Of a stretch of DNA of 64,000 bases, positions 22,243 through 32,635 are shown piece by piece. Position 1 is the stretch's first letter. Every line of letters starts with the position of its first letter. Source of the DNA: Agapanthus africanus. Lineage: Eukaryota > Streptophyta > Magnoliopsida > Asparagales > Amaryllidaceae. The notes under the pieces are model-generated. The model worked only from the letters and a program-made list of their open reading frames with translations, ran no database searches and was not told where the DNA came from. The stretch spans positions 107,589,241 to 107,653,240 of the forward strand of contig JASDDO010000016.1 of the NCBI GenBank assembly GCA_030015575.1. Reading direction: 5' to 3'. Position numbers and translations under genes: made by a program.

Positions 22243-24302
22243 CTAGTAAAACTCTATCTAACATGTTAGCAAAGTAATTAGAAATTCGATCGGAGAAAAA
22301 GTCGCGAAATACACCCGAAATTCAAAGTTGCTGTCGATTTTTTAAGTTCTGTAAAAGTAATAAATCATGCTTCAAAAACCGACTCAGGGTTTTTAGAGTA
22401 TACTGTAGAAAGACGGTCCTCTGATCTCATCAAAGCGCCGCGGTTCCGCGGCCGTATTGGCTCCTCTCTGGATTTTCTTTGCTACAGTATATTCAGTGGG
22501 GTATTTTAGGATTTTTGGAATATGTATTTTCTGCCCAGATTTTCCAGAACGAAAATTTTGTGTTTGGGGCCTATAAATCCGTATTTTTGATCGAACTTCT
22601 AAAAGACTTAAGCTGACGGGTTTTTCTGTGATGTGATATTTATATTGAACGTCTGCTAATCGCTATATGTCGATTAGTGGGGGTTATACAAATCTGTGAT
22701 CTGTAATGTTATTGGTTTGTGTATATTAATTCATTGGATTGTCGCGGGTGAATAGCCGGGGGTTGTGAGACGAGAGTTTTCTTTTCTTTCAATTCATGTA
22801 AATTTGTAAATTGATATAATAATTATTTGTATGGCCGCACAACCGGGTCGGGGTTGTAGCCGTCATTGTATAATTTCTTTTTACTTTTTTTGCTCCTAGG
22901 ATAGACCCATGGAGGGGGTGCACAAACTACCGGGTATGCCGAAGTGCCGAGTGGCCTACTCACGGGGTTGAGGGAGGTTGCTTCGCTTCGGGTACTTGGC
23001 GGGTAGTTTGCCGCACCCGTAGGGGTCTTGGGTGGGGTATTGGCTATTCACCGCGACCGTGTAATCTGCTTTTCGTTACAGGCTCGTACGAATTGCGGGT
23101 TCCTAGTATATCCAATGTGTTCATCTGTGATCTGAAATGTCTATCATTGCAATATATCTATATATGATATTATTTAGGCGTTGCTTATGTTTTACAACCG
23201 CGCTAGCCCAGCCCCCGCTCTGTCGTTAGTTAAGTAACCTAACGGGTAATGACGGGGCCCCGAGGCGAATGCGAATGGCATAAGCGTACGTCATATTTTG
23301 GTTGTTTTCTGCAATGGTAGGATTAAATGATGGGACGCATTAAAAGAACTAATGCAAGAATATCACGCATTAAAAGAACTAATGCAAGAAAATAAACCAA
23401 GTAAAAGTCGTTGGAACACTTTCGAAAAACCACTCAGTTCTTTTCAAAACAAACTTTTAAAATGCGGAGTTTGAGCCACTCCTTTTAAAAGCTATCTCGT
23501 TCCATCGACCATATCAAGTTCACTACGTTCACTGTTTCGCCAAAACCATTCGTAGCCCTCCGTCGTTTCACATAAATAGTCAATAGTATTCAAGCTATGT
23601 ATGTTGGCCAAAGTCAAGGCATAGTGATTGGTAGCTATTGGGTATTCATGTGTAGCATAGATAAATGCGTTGGTTTGGGACAGTCGTATTGCCATTTTGG
23701 CCAAAGTCAAGGGTAGGTACGGGTGGATCCAAATTAACCTGGAGAATGACGGGTAGAACTTGACATGTGACTTATGATATTTTGGCCAAAGTCAAGGTCA
23801 TAAGAGCATGGGGCAAAAATCCACATCGGGAGTTTCAAAAGAACTGAAACTTGCTAGTGTTGCATACCATTTGGAGTGTGATGATTCTGGTAGGATTCCT
23901 TCAGTTTCGTCACGCGATGATATTTGGATCCCGATCCTACTGTGAGTATATGCTACTCCTCGGGAAATTTCTCACTTAACGATCAATGCTATAAACCTAG
24001 TAGGTGTCTAGAAAGGTGTTAGCGGGGCTACGCCCCCAGGGAAAAGAGGTTCTTAAATTAAGGAACTTCGCGAAAGCGTTGGAAAACCTTCCTCGAAGTA
24101 CCGACACCAGCCTGGCCGAACGGTTAAGCAAGTATTGTACGGTGAGATTGATCCTGACTAATTCTTCCTCTTTGGTTTGAGGAGGGATTCGAGAAACAGT
24201 GGGAGCCATCCTGTTTAGACAAACTAAAATCCACTCTAAACTTGCAAGAGAATCATGCTGAGTGTTTCTTCTTCTCTCTCCTAATTGCAGCGACCAATCG
24301 AC
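22243..24302 (+). promoter_or_regulatory. B1 long leader with conserved hairpins
   Basis: About 2.06 kb without a convincing ORF. It contains the hairpin CTAATCG-CTATATGT-CGATTAG (22656-22677), a tandem duplication of about 30 bp at 23338-23395 (single in B2), three copies of TTGGCCAAAGTCAAGG (23604, 23697, 23782), and a hairpin-rich block at 24000-24200 with CGC-GAAA-GCG. It ends in a pyrimidine tract CTTCTCTCTCCTAATTGCAG directly before the coding region, which resembles a 3' splice site. Confidence 0.7.
23583..23804 (+). other. B1 triple stem-loop block (TTGGCCAAAGTCAAGG x3)
   Basis: Copies at 23604-23619, 23697-23712 and 23782-23797. Flanking arms pair: CAATAG...CTATTG with CTATG...CATAG for the first; CGTA...TACG for the second (weakest); CTTATGA...TCATAAG for the third. 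Same order and spacing as in A and B2, but with a different apical core. Confidence 0.7.
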
Positions 24303-27300
24303 ATGACTGGACTTAAGTTACTTCTAGATAAAAACATACTGACATGGCCAAACTACAAAGATTGGCTCAGGAATGTCAAAATGGCAATCACTTACGACAA
24401 GCTGGGGTATCTTCTTACCACCAAAGCTCCCCCTGTCCCAGGTCCCACCTCCAGCGTCGCGGATAAGGAAATCCGTAAGACTTGGGAGATTGATAGCGCG
24501 AAGGCCAAGTGCCTCGTACTTGCCTCTATGGACAACGAACATCAGAGGAGGCACGACAATATGGACCTCGAATCCATATTTCTCCATACAAAAGAACTGT
24601 ATGGAGAGCAATCTCGTATCGCAAGATACGAAGTGTCGAAAAAGTTATTTTCGGCAAGGTTGGCCATCGGATCATCGGTAGCGGAACACGTGCTTAAGAT
24701 GATTGGCTTCATTAAGGAGCTCGCGGAACTTGGGACCACGTTAGAGAACGAGCTCTATACGGACTTGATTCTCCAGTCCCTTCCTTCCACTTACGCCCAG
24801 TTTATACTGAACTTCAACTTACAAGAAAAAGAAGTTAAACTTTCAGAACTCCTCAACATGCTGAGGAGTGCAGAGGGCACCCTACAGAAAGGTAGGGAAA
24901 CATCCACTTTGTTTGTAGGAGGATCTTCCTCTTCTAGGTCCAAGGCGAAACCCAAGAAAAAGAAGAAGAAAGCCCCCGCCAAACCAATGGGCGGTGTTAG
25001 TAAAGTGGATACGAAGGGAAAAGCAAAGGCAACAAAGAAAGCGGGGCAGCTTGTGGATAAAGAAGAATGCTTCTATTGTCATAAGAAAGGACACTGGAAG
25101 AATGATTGCAGGGCTTGGAAAGCCAGGACACAGGAATTGAAGCAGGTTGCGGCTTCAGCTTCAGGTGTGTATGTTATTGAAAACTGTCTTTCAATAAACT
25201 CTACTTCCTGGGTATTGGATACCGGATCAGGATCTCATATCTGTAATTCTTTGCAGGCGTTGAGAAACCGTAGGGTTTTGAAGGCAGGTGACATGACCCT
25301 CAAAGTTGCAAACGGAGCTAGCATAGATGCTAAGGCCGTGGGGGACTATCACCTGGGAATGTCAGATGGACATGTTTTGGTTTTACGTAATTGCTTTTTT
25401 GTACCCAACGCAACTTGTAATATCATTTCTGTATCTTTGGTTTCTAAAGAAGGTTATGAATTTGCGTTTGTAAGCAATGTTGTAAACATTCACCTTAATC
25501 AAGTTTTGATTGGGTCAGGTACATTGAGCAATGGTATATACGTATTAAACCAACCACAGATTTTCAATGTCCAGAATACACACAAAAGAAAGTCTCCGGA
25601 AATAAATCAGACTTTCTTATGGCATTGTAGACTAGGTCACATCAATGAGAGAAGGTTGACGAAGTTACTTACAGAAGGATATTTGAATCCGTTCGAATAT
25701 CAATCATATGCCACTTGTCAATCCTGTCTCAAAGGAAAGATGATAAAGACTCCGTTCACTGGACACGGAGTAAGAGCGAGCGAGCTCTTGGGACTCGTAC
25801 ACATCGACGTGTGCGGTCCAATGTCTACACATGCGCGAAGCGGTTATTCTTACTTCATTACTTTTACGGATGACTTTTCAAGGTACGGTTATGTCTTCTT
25901 AATGAAACATAAGTCCGAAGCCTTTGGAAAATTCCAGGAATATAAGAATGAAGTAGAAAAACAAACCGACAAAAGTATCAAGATTCTAAGATCGTATCGA
26001 GGTGGAGAATACTTAAGTGCTGAGTTCCTGGATTATTTAGAAGAGAATGGAATTCTCTCTCAGCTTACTCCTCCATACACTCCGCAACATAACGGTGTAT
26101 CGGAAAGACGGAACCGAACCCTATTGGATATGGTACGGTCCATGATGAGTAACGCTGAGTTACCGCGATCATTCTGGGGGTATACGCTTGAATCAGCTGC
26201 ATACCTTTTGAACCGAGTTCCAACTAAGACTGTTCCTACTACACCATATGAAATGTGGTGTGGGAAGAGACCCTATCTTAAGCACATTAAGACATGGGGA
26301 AGTCCAGCTTTTGTTAAAAAGCAGCACGCGGACAAGCTCGAGGCACGCTCAGTACAGTGCAAGTTTGTGGGATATCCAAAGAATTCCAAGGGATATTTCT
26401 TCTACTACGAAGAGGAACAAAAGGTTTTTGTTTCTCGTCATGCCCACTTTCTAGAACACAAGTTCTTAGAAAAAGAAATTAGTGGGAGCGCAGTAGAACT
26501 GGAAGAAATTCCAGAACCACAGACTATTACTGAAAGCTTAGTGGAACCAGAGGGTTCAAAAGAACAGGACATTCCTACGCCGCTCCGCAGGAGTAGTAGG
26601 CAGTCTCATCCGCCCGAGAGATACTACGATTTTCTTATAGACGGGGATAGAGAGGATTGCATCATAGATTATGATGAGCCTACTAGCTTCCAGCAAGCCG
26701 TTCAGAGCGTCGACTCGGTAAAATGGATGGATGCAATGCGGACCGAAATGGAATCCATGTACACCAACAAAGTATGGACGTTGGACGTTGCTCCAGACGG
26801 GGTAAAACCCGTAGGATGCAAGTGGATCTTCAAAAGGAAGATTGGTGTAGATGGACAGGTTGAGACCTATAAAGCTAGACTGGTTGCAAAGGGTTTTCGT
26901 CAAAGACCTGGTTTGGACTATGACGAGACCTTTTCTCCAGTAGCTATGCTGAAATCCATTCGGATCCTTCTTGCCATTGCTGCCTTCCACGATTATGAGA
27001 TTTGGCAGATGGACGTAAAGACAGCTTTTCTAAATGGAAATTTAGAGGAGTGTGTCTATATGGACCAGCCAGAGGGTTTCATTCAGAGTGGGAGCAGCGG
27101 AAAGGTGTGCAAGTTGCTTAAGTCCATTTACGGACTAAAGCAGGCATCGCGGAGTTGGAACATCTGTTTTGATGAGACGGTCAAGGAATTTGGCTTTATC
27201 AAAAATCCAGATGAACCATGCATCTATAGTAGATTTGTAGCGAGAACTGTAGTATTCCTCGTTTTATACGTGGATGACATTCTCTTAATACGAAATGACA

Positions 27301-28253
27301 TTCCTATGCTACAATCTGTCAAGGGGTTCTTGTCACACAGGTTCTCCATGAAAGACCTGGGTGATGCCTCATACATCCTGGGGATCCGGATCCATCGTGA
27401 TAGATCCAAGAGGATATTAGGACTTTCACAGTCCAGGTACATCGACACCATACTGAAAAGATTCAGTATGGAAGATTCCAAGCGCAGTAACCTACCGGCT
27501 TGTCACGGGATCACCCTCTCTAAAGAGATGTCTCCCAAGACTGATTTGGAGAGGGATCGCATGTCTATTATACCCTACCCTTCTGCGGTAGGCTCTATAA
27601 TGTGTGCGATGTTGTGTACCAGACCGGATGTAGCTTATGCACTGAGTGTAGTAAGCCGGTATCAGTCAAACCCTGGGGAGAAACACTGGATAGCGGTAAA
27701 GAACATTCTCAAGTACCTGAGAAGGACTAAGGAGATGTTCTTGGTGTATGGCGGAAAAGACCTCCAGATCGAGGCCTTTGCTGACTCCAGCTTCCAGAGT
27801 GACAAGGATGATTCCAAGTCCATGTCGGGTTTTGTATTTACCCTCAATGGAGGGGCGGTGTGTTGGAAGTGTTCCAAACAGGAAACCATTGCAGACTCGA
27901 CGATGGAAGCGGAATACATCGCTGCATCTGATGCCACAAAAGAAGCTGTCTGGATGAGGAAGTTCTTGAAAGAACTTCAGGTGGTTCTGTCCATTGTTGA
28001 TCCAATACCTCTGTATTGCGACAACAACGGGGCTATTGCTTTAGCGAAGGAACCCAGGTCCCATCAGAGATCCAGACACATCTTGAGGCGGTATCACCTG
28101 ATCAGGGAGATCGTGGATCGCCAGGAGATCGAGGTTCGGAGGGTCGCTTCAAAAGATAACACTGCAGATCCATTCACCAAGGCCTTGCCCCAGACTCAGT
28201 TCGAGCGGCTGATCGAGATGATAGGTCTTCGATACGCCAGTACATGGCCTTAG
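24303..28253 (+). CDS. B1 Gag-Pol polyprotein (copia), integrase Asp lost
   Basis: An uninterrupted 1,316-codon ORF from ATG 24303; the frame is open six codons further upstream but without an ATG. Order: UBN2-type Gag (residues ~1-200), Lys-rich linker, CCHC knuckle CFYCHKKGHWKNDC (256-269), protease LDTGSGSH (Asp306), integrase zinc domain (HCRLGHIN...CQSCLKGK), D,D35E core, then RT with YVDD (Asp991-992) and RNase H (DSTMEAEY, CDNNGAIALAKEP), ending TWP-TAG. The first integrase Asp (502) and the Glu (601) are present, but the central Asp is Tyr (565; TAT at 25995-25997, GAT in B2). The spacing 565-601 is exactly D35E, so this is the catalytic position and the integrase should be dead. All else looks functional. 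Confidence 0.95.
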   Translation: MTGLKLLLDKNILTWPNYKDWLRNVKMAITYDKLGYLLTTKAPPVPGPTSSVADKEIRKTWEIDSAKAKCLVLASMDNEHQRRHDNMDLESIFLHTKELYGEQSRIARYEVSKKLFSARLAIGSSVAEHVLKMIGFIKELAELGTTLENELYTDLILQSLPSTYAQFILNFNLQEKEVKLSELLNMLRSAEGTLQKGRETSTLFVGGSSSSRSKAKPKKKKKKAPAKPMGGVSKVDTKGKAKATKKAGQLVDKEECFYCHKKGHWKNDCRAWKARTQELKQVAASASGVYVIENCLSINSTSWVLDTGSGSHICNSLQALRNRRVLKAGDMTLKVANGASIDAKAVGDYHLGMSDGHVLVLRNCFFVPNATCNIISVSLVSKEGYEFAFVSNVVNIHLNQVLIGSGTLSNGIYVLNQPQIFNVQNTHKRKSPEINQTFLWHCRLGHINERRLTKLLTEGYLNPFEYQSYATCQSCLKGKMIKTPFTGHGVRASELLGLVHIDVCGPMSTHARSGYSYFITFTDDFSRYGYVFLMKHKSEAFGKFQEYKNEVEKQTDKSIKILRSYRGGEYLSAEFLDYLEENGILSQLTPPYTPQHNGVSERRNRTLLDMVRSMMSNAELPRSFWGYTLESAAYLLNRVPTKTVPTTPYEMWCGKRPYLKHIKTWGSPAFVKKQHADKLEARSVQCKFVGYPKNSKGYFFYYEEEQKVFVSRHAHFLEHKFLEKEISGSAVELEEIPEPQTITESLVEPEGSKEQDIPTPLRRSSRQSHPPERYYDFLIDGDREDCIIDYDEPTSFQQAVQSVDSVKWMDAMRTEMESMYTNKVWTLDVAPDGVKPVGCKWIFKRKIGVDGQVETYKARLVAKGFRQRPGLDYDETFSPVAMLKSIRILLAIAAFHDYEIWQMDVKTAFLNGNLEECVYMDQPEGFIQSGSSGKVCKLLKSIYGLKQASRSWNICFDETVKEFGFIKNPDEPCIYSRFVARTVVFLVLYVDDILLIRNDIPMLQSVKGFLSHRFSMKDLGDASYILGIRIHRDRSKRILGLSQSRYIDTILKRFSMEDSKRSNLPACHGITLSKEMSPKTDLERDRMSIIPYPSAVGSIMCAMLCTRPDVAYALSVVSRYQSNPGEKHWIAVKNILKYLRRTKEMFLVYGGKDLQIEAFADSSFQSDKDDSKSMSGFVFTLNGGAVCWKCSKQETIADSTMEAEYIAASDATKEAVWMRKFLKELQVVLSIVDPIPLYCDNNGAIALAKEPRSHQRSRHILRRYHLIREIVDRQEIEVRRVASKDNTADPFTKALPQTQFERLIEMIGLRYASTWP

Positions 28254-28267
28254 TGCAAGTGGGAGAT

Positions 28268-28510
28268 TGTTAGTGTATATGCCCTAGAGGCCATTACTGT
28301 ATCATACTAGTTTGTGTATTACTTAATGGAAGCTTGGGATATTCACCTTGTATAAACAATCTTGCTCAATATAGTAGTATGCTACTTGGTTTGTTTCTAC
28401 TTCAATGTGTACATGTGTTTATTTTAGTATATCACCTATACACATTAGTGGAGCCCTTAGGATCTTTGCTTGATTACCAGCTTTGTGATGGCAGTCATAC
28501 TAGTGGAGGC
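28268..28510 (+). repeat. B1 3' LTR, first 243 bp
   Basis: Starts TGTTAGTGTATATGCC after the PPT at 28254-28267. It is cut by B2 after GAGGC (28506-28510) and continues after the B2 insertion. Confidence 0.95.
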
Positions 28511-30558
28511 TGTTAGTGTATATGCCCTAGAGGCCATTACTGTATCATACTAGTTTGTATATTACTTAATGGAAGCTTGGGATATTCACAGTTGTATATA
28601 CAATCTTGCTCGAGATGGTAGTATGCTACTTGGTTTTTCTCTGCTTTAATATGTGCATGTGTTTCTTTTAGCATATTGCTGGTATACATATTAGTAGAGC
28701 CCTTAGGATCTTTGCTTGATTACCAGCGTTGTGATGGCGCTCGCACTGGTGGGAGCTGGGTAATCTATAAGCACATCCTTATACAGGTCCCTGGTCGTTG
28801 GACTATCGACACAGGGCATCGATACTCCGGAGTAGACTAGCGTATGCGCTTCTCATCCTAGTGTGGGAGACGGTCTGTCCCACAGCCGTTAGTACGTCAT
28901 ACTTGGGATAGTATACGGGTGCTCGTTAGGTTACGAGTACACTGGACAGGACTCGTCGGGAACTGTTGGTTGGTAATATACCTATCGTCAGTTATCAGTT
29001 CCCAGGTGACATGAGTACAGCTTAGTCCGCTGACTTGACACTGTCACTTCGCCTCGAGTGTGTTCCCACCGCACTTTGATTACTACCCTACCACGGCTCA
29101 GAGGAGTCGTGCAAACAGGTAGTTTTTGGGTGCAGTCCCGAAGCACTTGGAGGCAGTGACGGTTAGACAGGATTCGTCTCTCCCGGTATTGGGGGTTGAC
29201 ATCGCGCTGTGTCCAGGAGAGCCATTACACGAGTAGTCCCTGGCCAGGGCAAGCGAGATATACTGGTAGGCTTCCAGTGTTATCTCTGGGTGTTCTGGGC
29301 TTCACTCCGACACGACTTGTACCGCTATTAGGGGACTGACGTTCACCACCCCCCTAGGCCCGCCATGCGATGTATCAGACGAACAGACCGGACTGTACGG
29401 AGACTGTCACATACAGGCTCAGTAGGAGTGCAGATGGGGTTCACCTCGTCAGTCTTCTTATCGACATCTACCTGGGGACCGTTACGTATAGCTAGTGCCG
29501 CTTGCGGTCTGTGGTTAAACCCACTGCCAGCGTAGTGTCGAGTCTTTAGAGTCCCACACAGAGAGCTATTCGCCTTTAGGCAAAATGAGTAGAGGTCGCA
29601 TGGTTTTGCGACAGGGTTCGTTCGCATCCGCACACTTGTGCACGTTTGCTGTCCGGACAGTTTATACTAGCGGGCTTTGGTTTAAGCCGGATCCTAGTAT
29701 ATGATTTGAGATTGGTTTTTCTCATTGTGTTCGTGTTCCTCGGATCACGAATGCGGGTGCGTATGCACAGTTGCTTGAGATTGAGGGAGAGGACCTTGTT
29801 TAGGGTTAATGACTATTGTCATTTTATTAACCCTATTGCTTTTGTGTGTATTATTGTTAATTGATAATTAGCTTAATTATTGTGCATGGTTGTTGTTGTT
29901 GACCTTTTGACTTCATTGACTTGTTGACCAAGTTGACAATTTGACCATGATCATTTCATTTGGAAGATGCTCTTTGATCCTTGCAATTTGCATTAATAAT
30001 GAAATGATAATGGTCACCTCTTGATTAAACCATGACAATTTTCTAGCTAATTAATTAATTAAAATATCACACACATATTAGTGAGAATGGCTCACTAATA
30101 ATTCATTCTCTCATATCTTTTCTCTCTCTTGCTCATCCTCTCCCTCAAGCTCTCTCCCTCTCATGTGTTGAGAAACAAAAAAAAAAAAGCTTGAGAAAAA
30201 CCTTCACTTGATCTTCTCTACTCACTTCTAGGGTTCAAGTCTTAGCATTTCTTGCACTCTAGTACTCCTAGCTTGGAGTTGAAGCTAAAGGTCGAGGCTT
30301 TCGGGTGGATCCTTCTTTGACGGAAGAAGACAAGCAAGGTGAGGCCTTTCAACCATTCCGACGAGCAAGGAGAGAAGGAGTTCGAGCTCAAGGTATAACC
30401 TTTCTACAACTTAGCTAGTTGTTAGTTTGCTTTAGCTAGTTTTCGTTTAGCAAAGATCCTCACAAGCAAGGTCCATGTTGCCTAAGTCATTAAAAATCCA
30501 ATTTTTATTATGTTTTCCGCCTCCCCGCAAGGACCGGGGTGGGCAACGTGGACTTACA
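28511..30558 (+). repeat. B2 5' LTR
   Basis: 2,048 bp, TGTTAGTGTATATGCC to GGACTTACA. It has a hairpin AGGGTTAATGAC...ATTAACCCT (about 29802-29836) at the place where B1 has its 16-bp inverted repeat, then six TTGAC cores at about 29890-29945. Confidence 0.96.
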
Positions 30559-30559
30559 G

Positions 30560-30572
30560 TGGTATCAGAGCC
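30560..30572 (+). other. B2 primer binding site (initiator tRNA-Met)
   Basis: TGGTATCAGAGCC, one base after the LTR. Confidence 0.93.
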
Positions 30573-32635
30573 TAACTAAACTCAAACTAGCTAGGTAGTG
30601 AAGTGTAACGAAGTTTCGAAACCGGAAAATCCAAAAACCAAACTTTTGCAAAACCCTAGTTTCTGTTAAATTTTTTTCTGCTCTAAATGAAAAACTTTAT
30701 ACTTGTAAATTAGGCTCAGGGTTTTGTATGAACACCCATGAAAAACGGTACAGTGATTCGTTCAAACCGCCGCCCTTCCGCGGCACGAGGTAGGCATGTG
30801 CCGCGGAAGCGCCGCAGTTTGTCATCTTCTCTGCATCGTTTTTCGTGCAGTGTGTGTCTGTGTTGGTTTTGGGATTTTTAAAATATATTATATGTGCCCA
30901 GATTTTCCAGAACTAAAATTTACTTTTGGGGGCCTATAAATCCGTATTTTTTCCGGAACTTCACTACACTTTAACTACATCGGTTATATCTGTAATGCTT
31001 GCATGTATTGAACGTCGGCTAATCGCTATAAGACGATTAGTCGGGGTTATACATGATCTGTGTTTGTTATTGGTTTGTGGATATGAATGGATTGGATTGT
31101 CGCGGGTGAATGGCCGGGGTGGATGTGAGATGAGCGCTGTTTTTCTTTCATTCATTTGTAACATGTAAATTGATGTAATAATATTCTTTGTATGGCCGCA
31201 CAACCGGGTCGGGGTTGTAGCCGTCATTGTATAATTCTTTTTACTGTTTTTGCTCCTAGGATAGACCCATGGAGGGGGTGCACAAACTACCGGGTATCTC
31301 GAAGTGCCGAGTGGCCTACTCACGGTGGTGAGGGAGGTTGCTTCGCTTTGGGTGCTTGGCGGGTAGTTTGCCGCGCCCGTAGGGGTCTTGGGTGGGGTAT
31401 TGGCTATTCACCGCGACCGTGTAATCCGCTTTGCGTTGCAGGCTCGAACGCATTGCGGATTCCTAGTATATCCAATGTATTCATCTGTGATCTGTAATGT
31501 CTATCATTGCTATATATTTATATATAATAACTATTTAGGCGTTGCTTATGTTTTACAGCCGCGCTAGCCCAGCCCCCGCTCTGTCTTTAGTTAAGTAACC
31601 TAACGGGTGATGACGGGGCCCCGTGGCGAATGCCAATGGCATAAGCGTACGTCATATTTTGGTTGTTTTCTGCAATGGTAGGATTAAATGATGGGACGCA
31701 TTAAAAGAACTAATGCAAGAAATAAACCAAGTAAAAGTCGATTGGAACACTTTGAAAACCACTCGGTTCTTTTCAAAACTAAACTTTTAAACGCGGAGCT
31801 TGAACCACTCCTTTTAAAAGCTATCTCGTTCCATCGATTATATCAAGTTCACTACGTTCACGGTTTCGCCAAAACCATCCGTAGCCCTCCATCATTTCGG
31901 TTAAATATTCGGTAGTATTCAAGCTATGTATTTTGACCTCACGCCAAGGCATAGTGATTGGTAGCTGCCGGATATTTATCCGTTGCATAGATAGAATGCG
32001 TTGATTTGAGACAGTCATACTGCCGTTTTGGCCTACGTCAAGGGTAGGTACGGGTGGGTTCAAATTAACCAGGATAATGATGGGAAGAACTTGACATGTG
32101 ACTTATGACATTTTGACCTCACGCCAAGGTCATAAGAGCATGGGGCAAAAATCCACATCGGGAGTTTCATAAGTACTGAAACTTGCTAGCGTTGCATACC
32201 ATTTGGAGTGTGATGATTCTGGTAGGATTCCTTCGGTTTTATCACGCGATGATATTTGGATCCCGATCCTACTGTGAGTATATGCTACTCCTCGGGAAAA
32301 CTCTCACTTAACGATCAATGCTATAAACCTAGTAGGTGCCTAGAAAGGTGTTAGCGGGGCTACGCCCACAGGGAAAAGAGGTTATTTAATTAAGGAACTT
32401 CGCGAAAGCGTTGGAAAACCTCCCTCGAAGTACCGACACTGGCCTGGCTGAACGGTTAAGCAAGTATTGTACGGTGAGAATGATCCCGGCTAATCCTTTT
32501 CTTTATGGTTTGAAAAGGGATTCGAGAAACAGTGGGAGCCATCCAGTTTAGACAAACTAAAAACCACTCTAAACTTGCAAGAGCATCATGCTAAAGTGTT
32601 TCTTTTCTCTCTCCTAATTGCAGCGACCATTCAAC
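30573..32635 (+). promoter_or_regulatory. B2 long leader with conserved hairpins
   Basis: About 2.06 kb, collinear with the B1 leader. Hairpin CTAATCG-CTATAAGA-CGATTAG (31019-31040) keeps the stem and the CTATA part of the loop. The triple stem-loop block is at 31914-32135. A structured block at about 32335-32545 includes CGC-GAAA-GCG (32401-32410). It ends in TTCTCTCTCCTAATTGCAG just before the ORF, as in B1. No coding region seen. Confidence 0.7.
31914..32135 (+). other. B2 triple stem-loop block
   Basis: Cores TTGACCTCACGCCAAGG at 31933-31949 and 32113-32129, and TTGGCCTACGTCAAGG at 32028-32043. The third is flanked by a perfect 8-bp inverted repeat, CTTATGAC...GTCATAAG; the first by CTATG...CATAG and CGGTAG...CTGCCG (one G-T pair). 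Confidence 0.7.
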
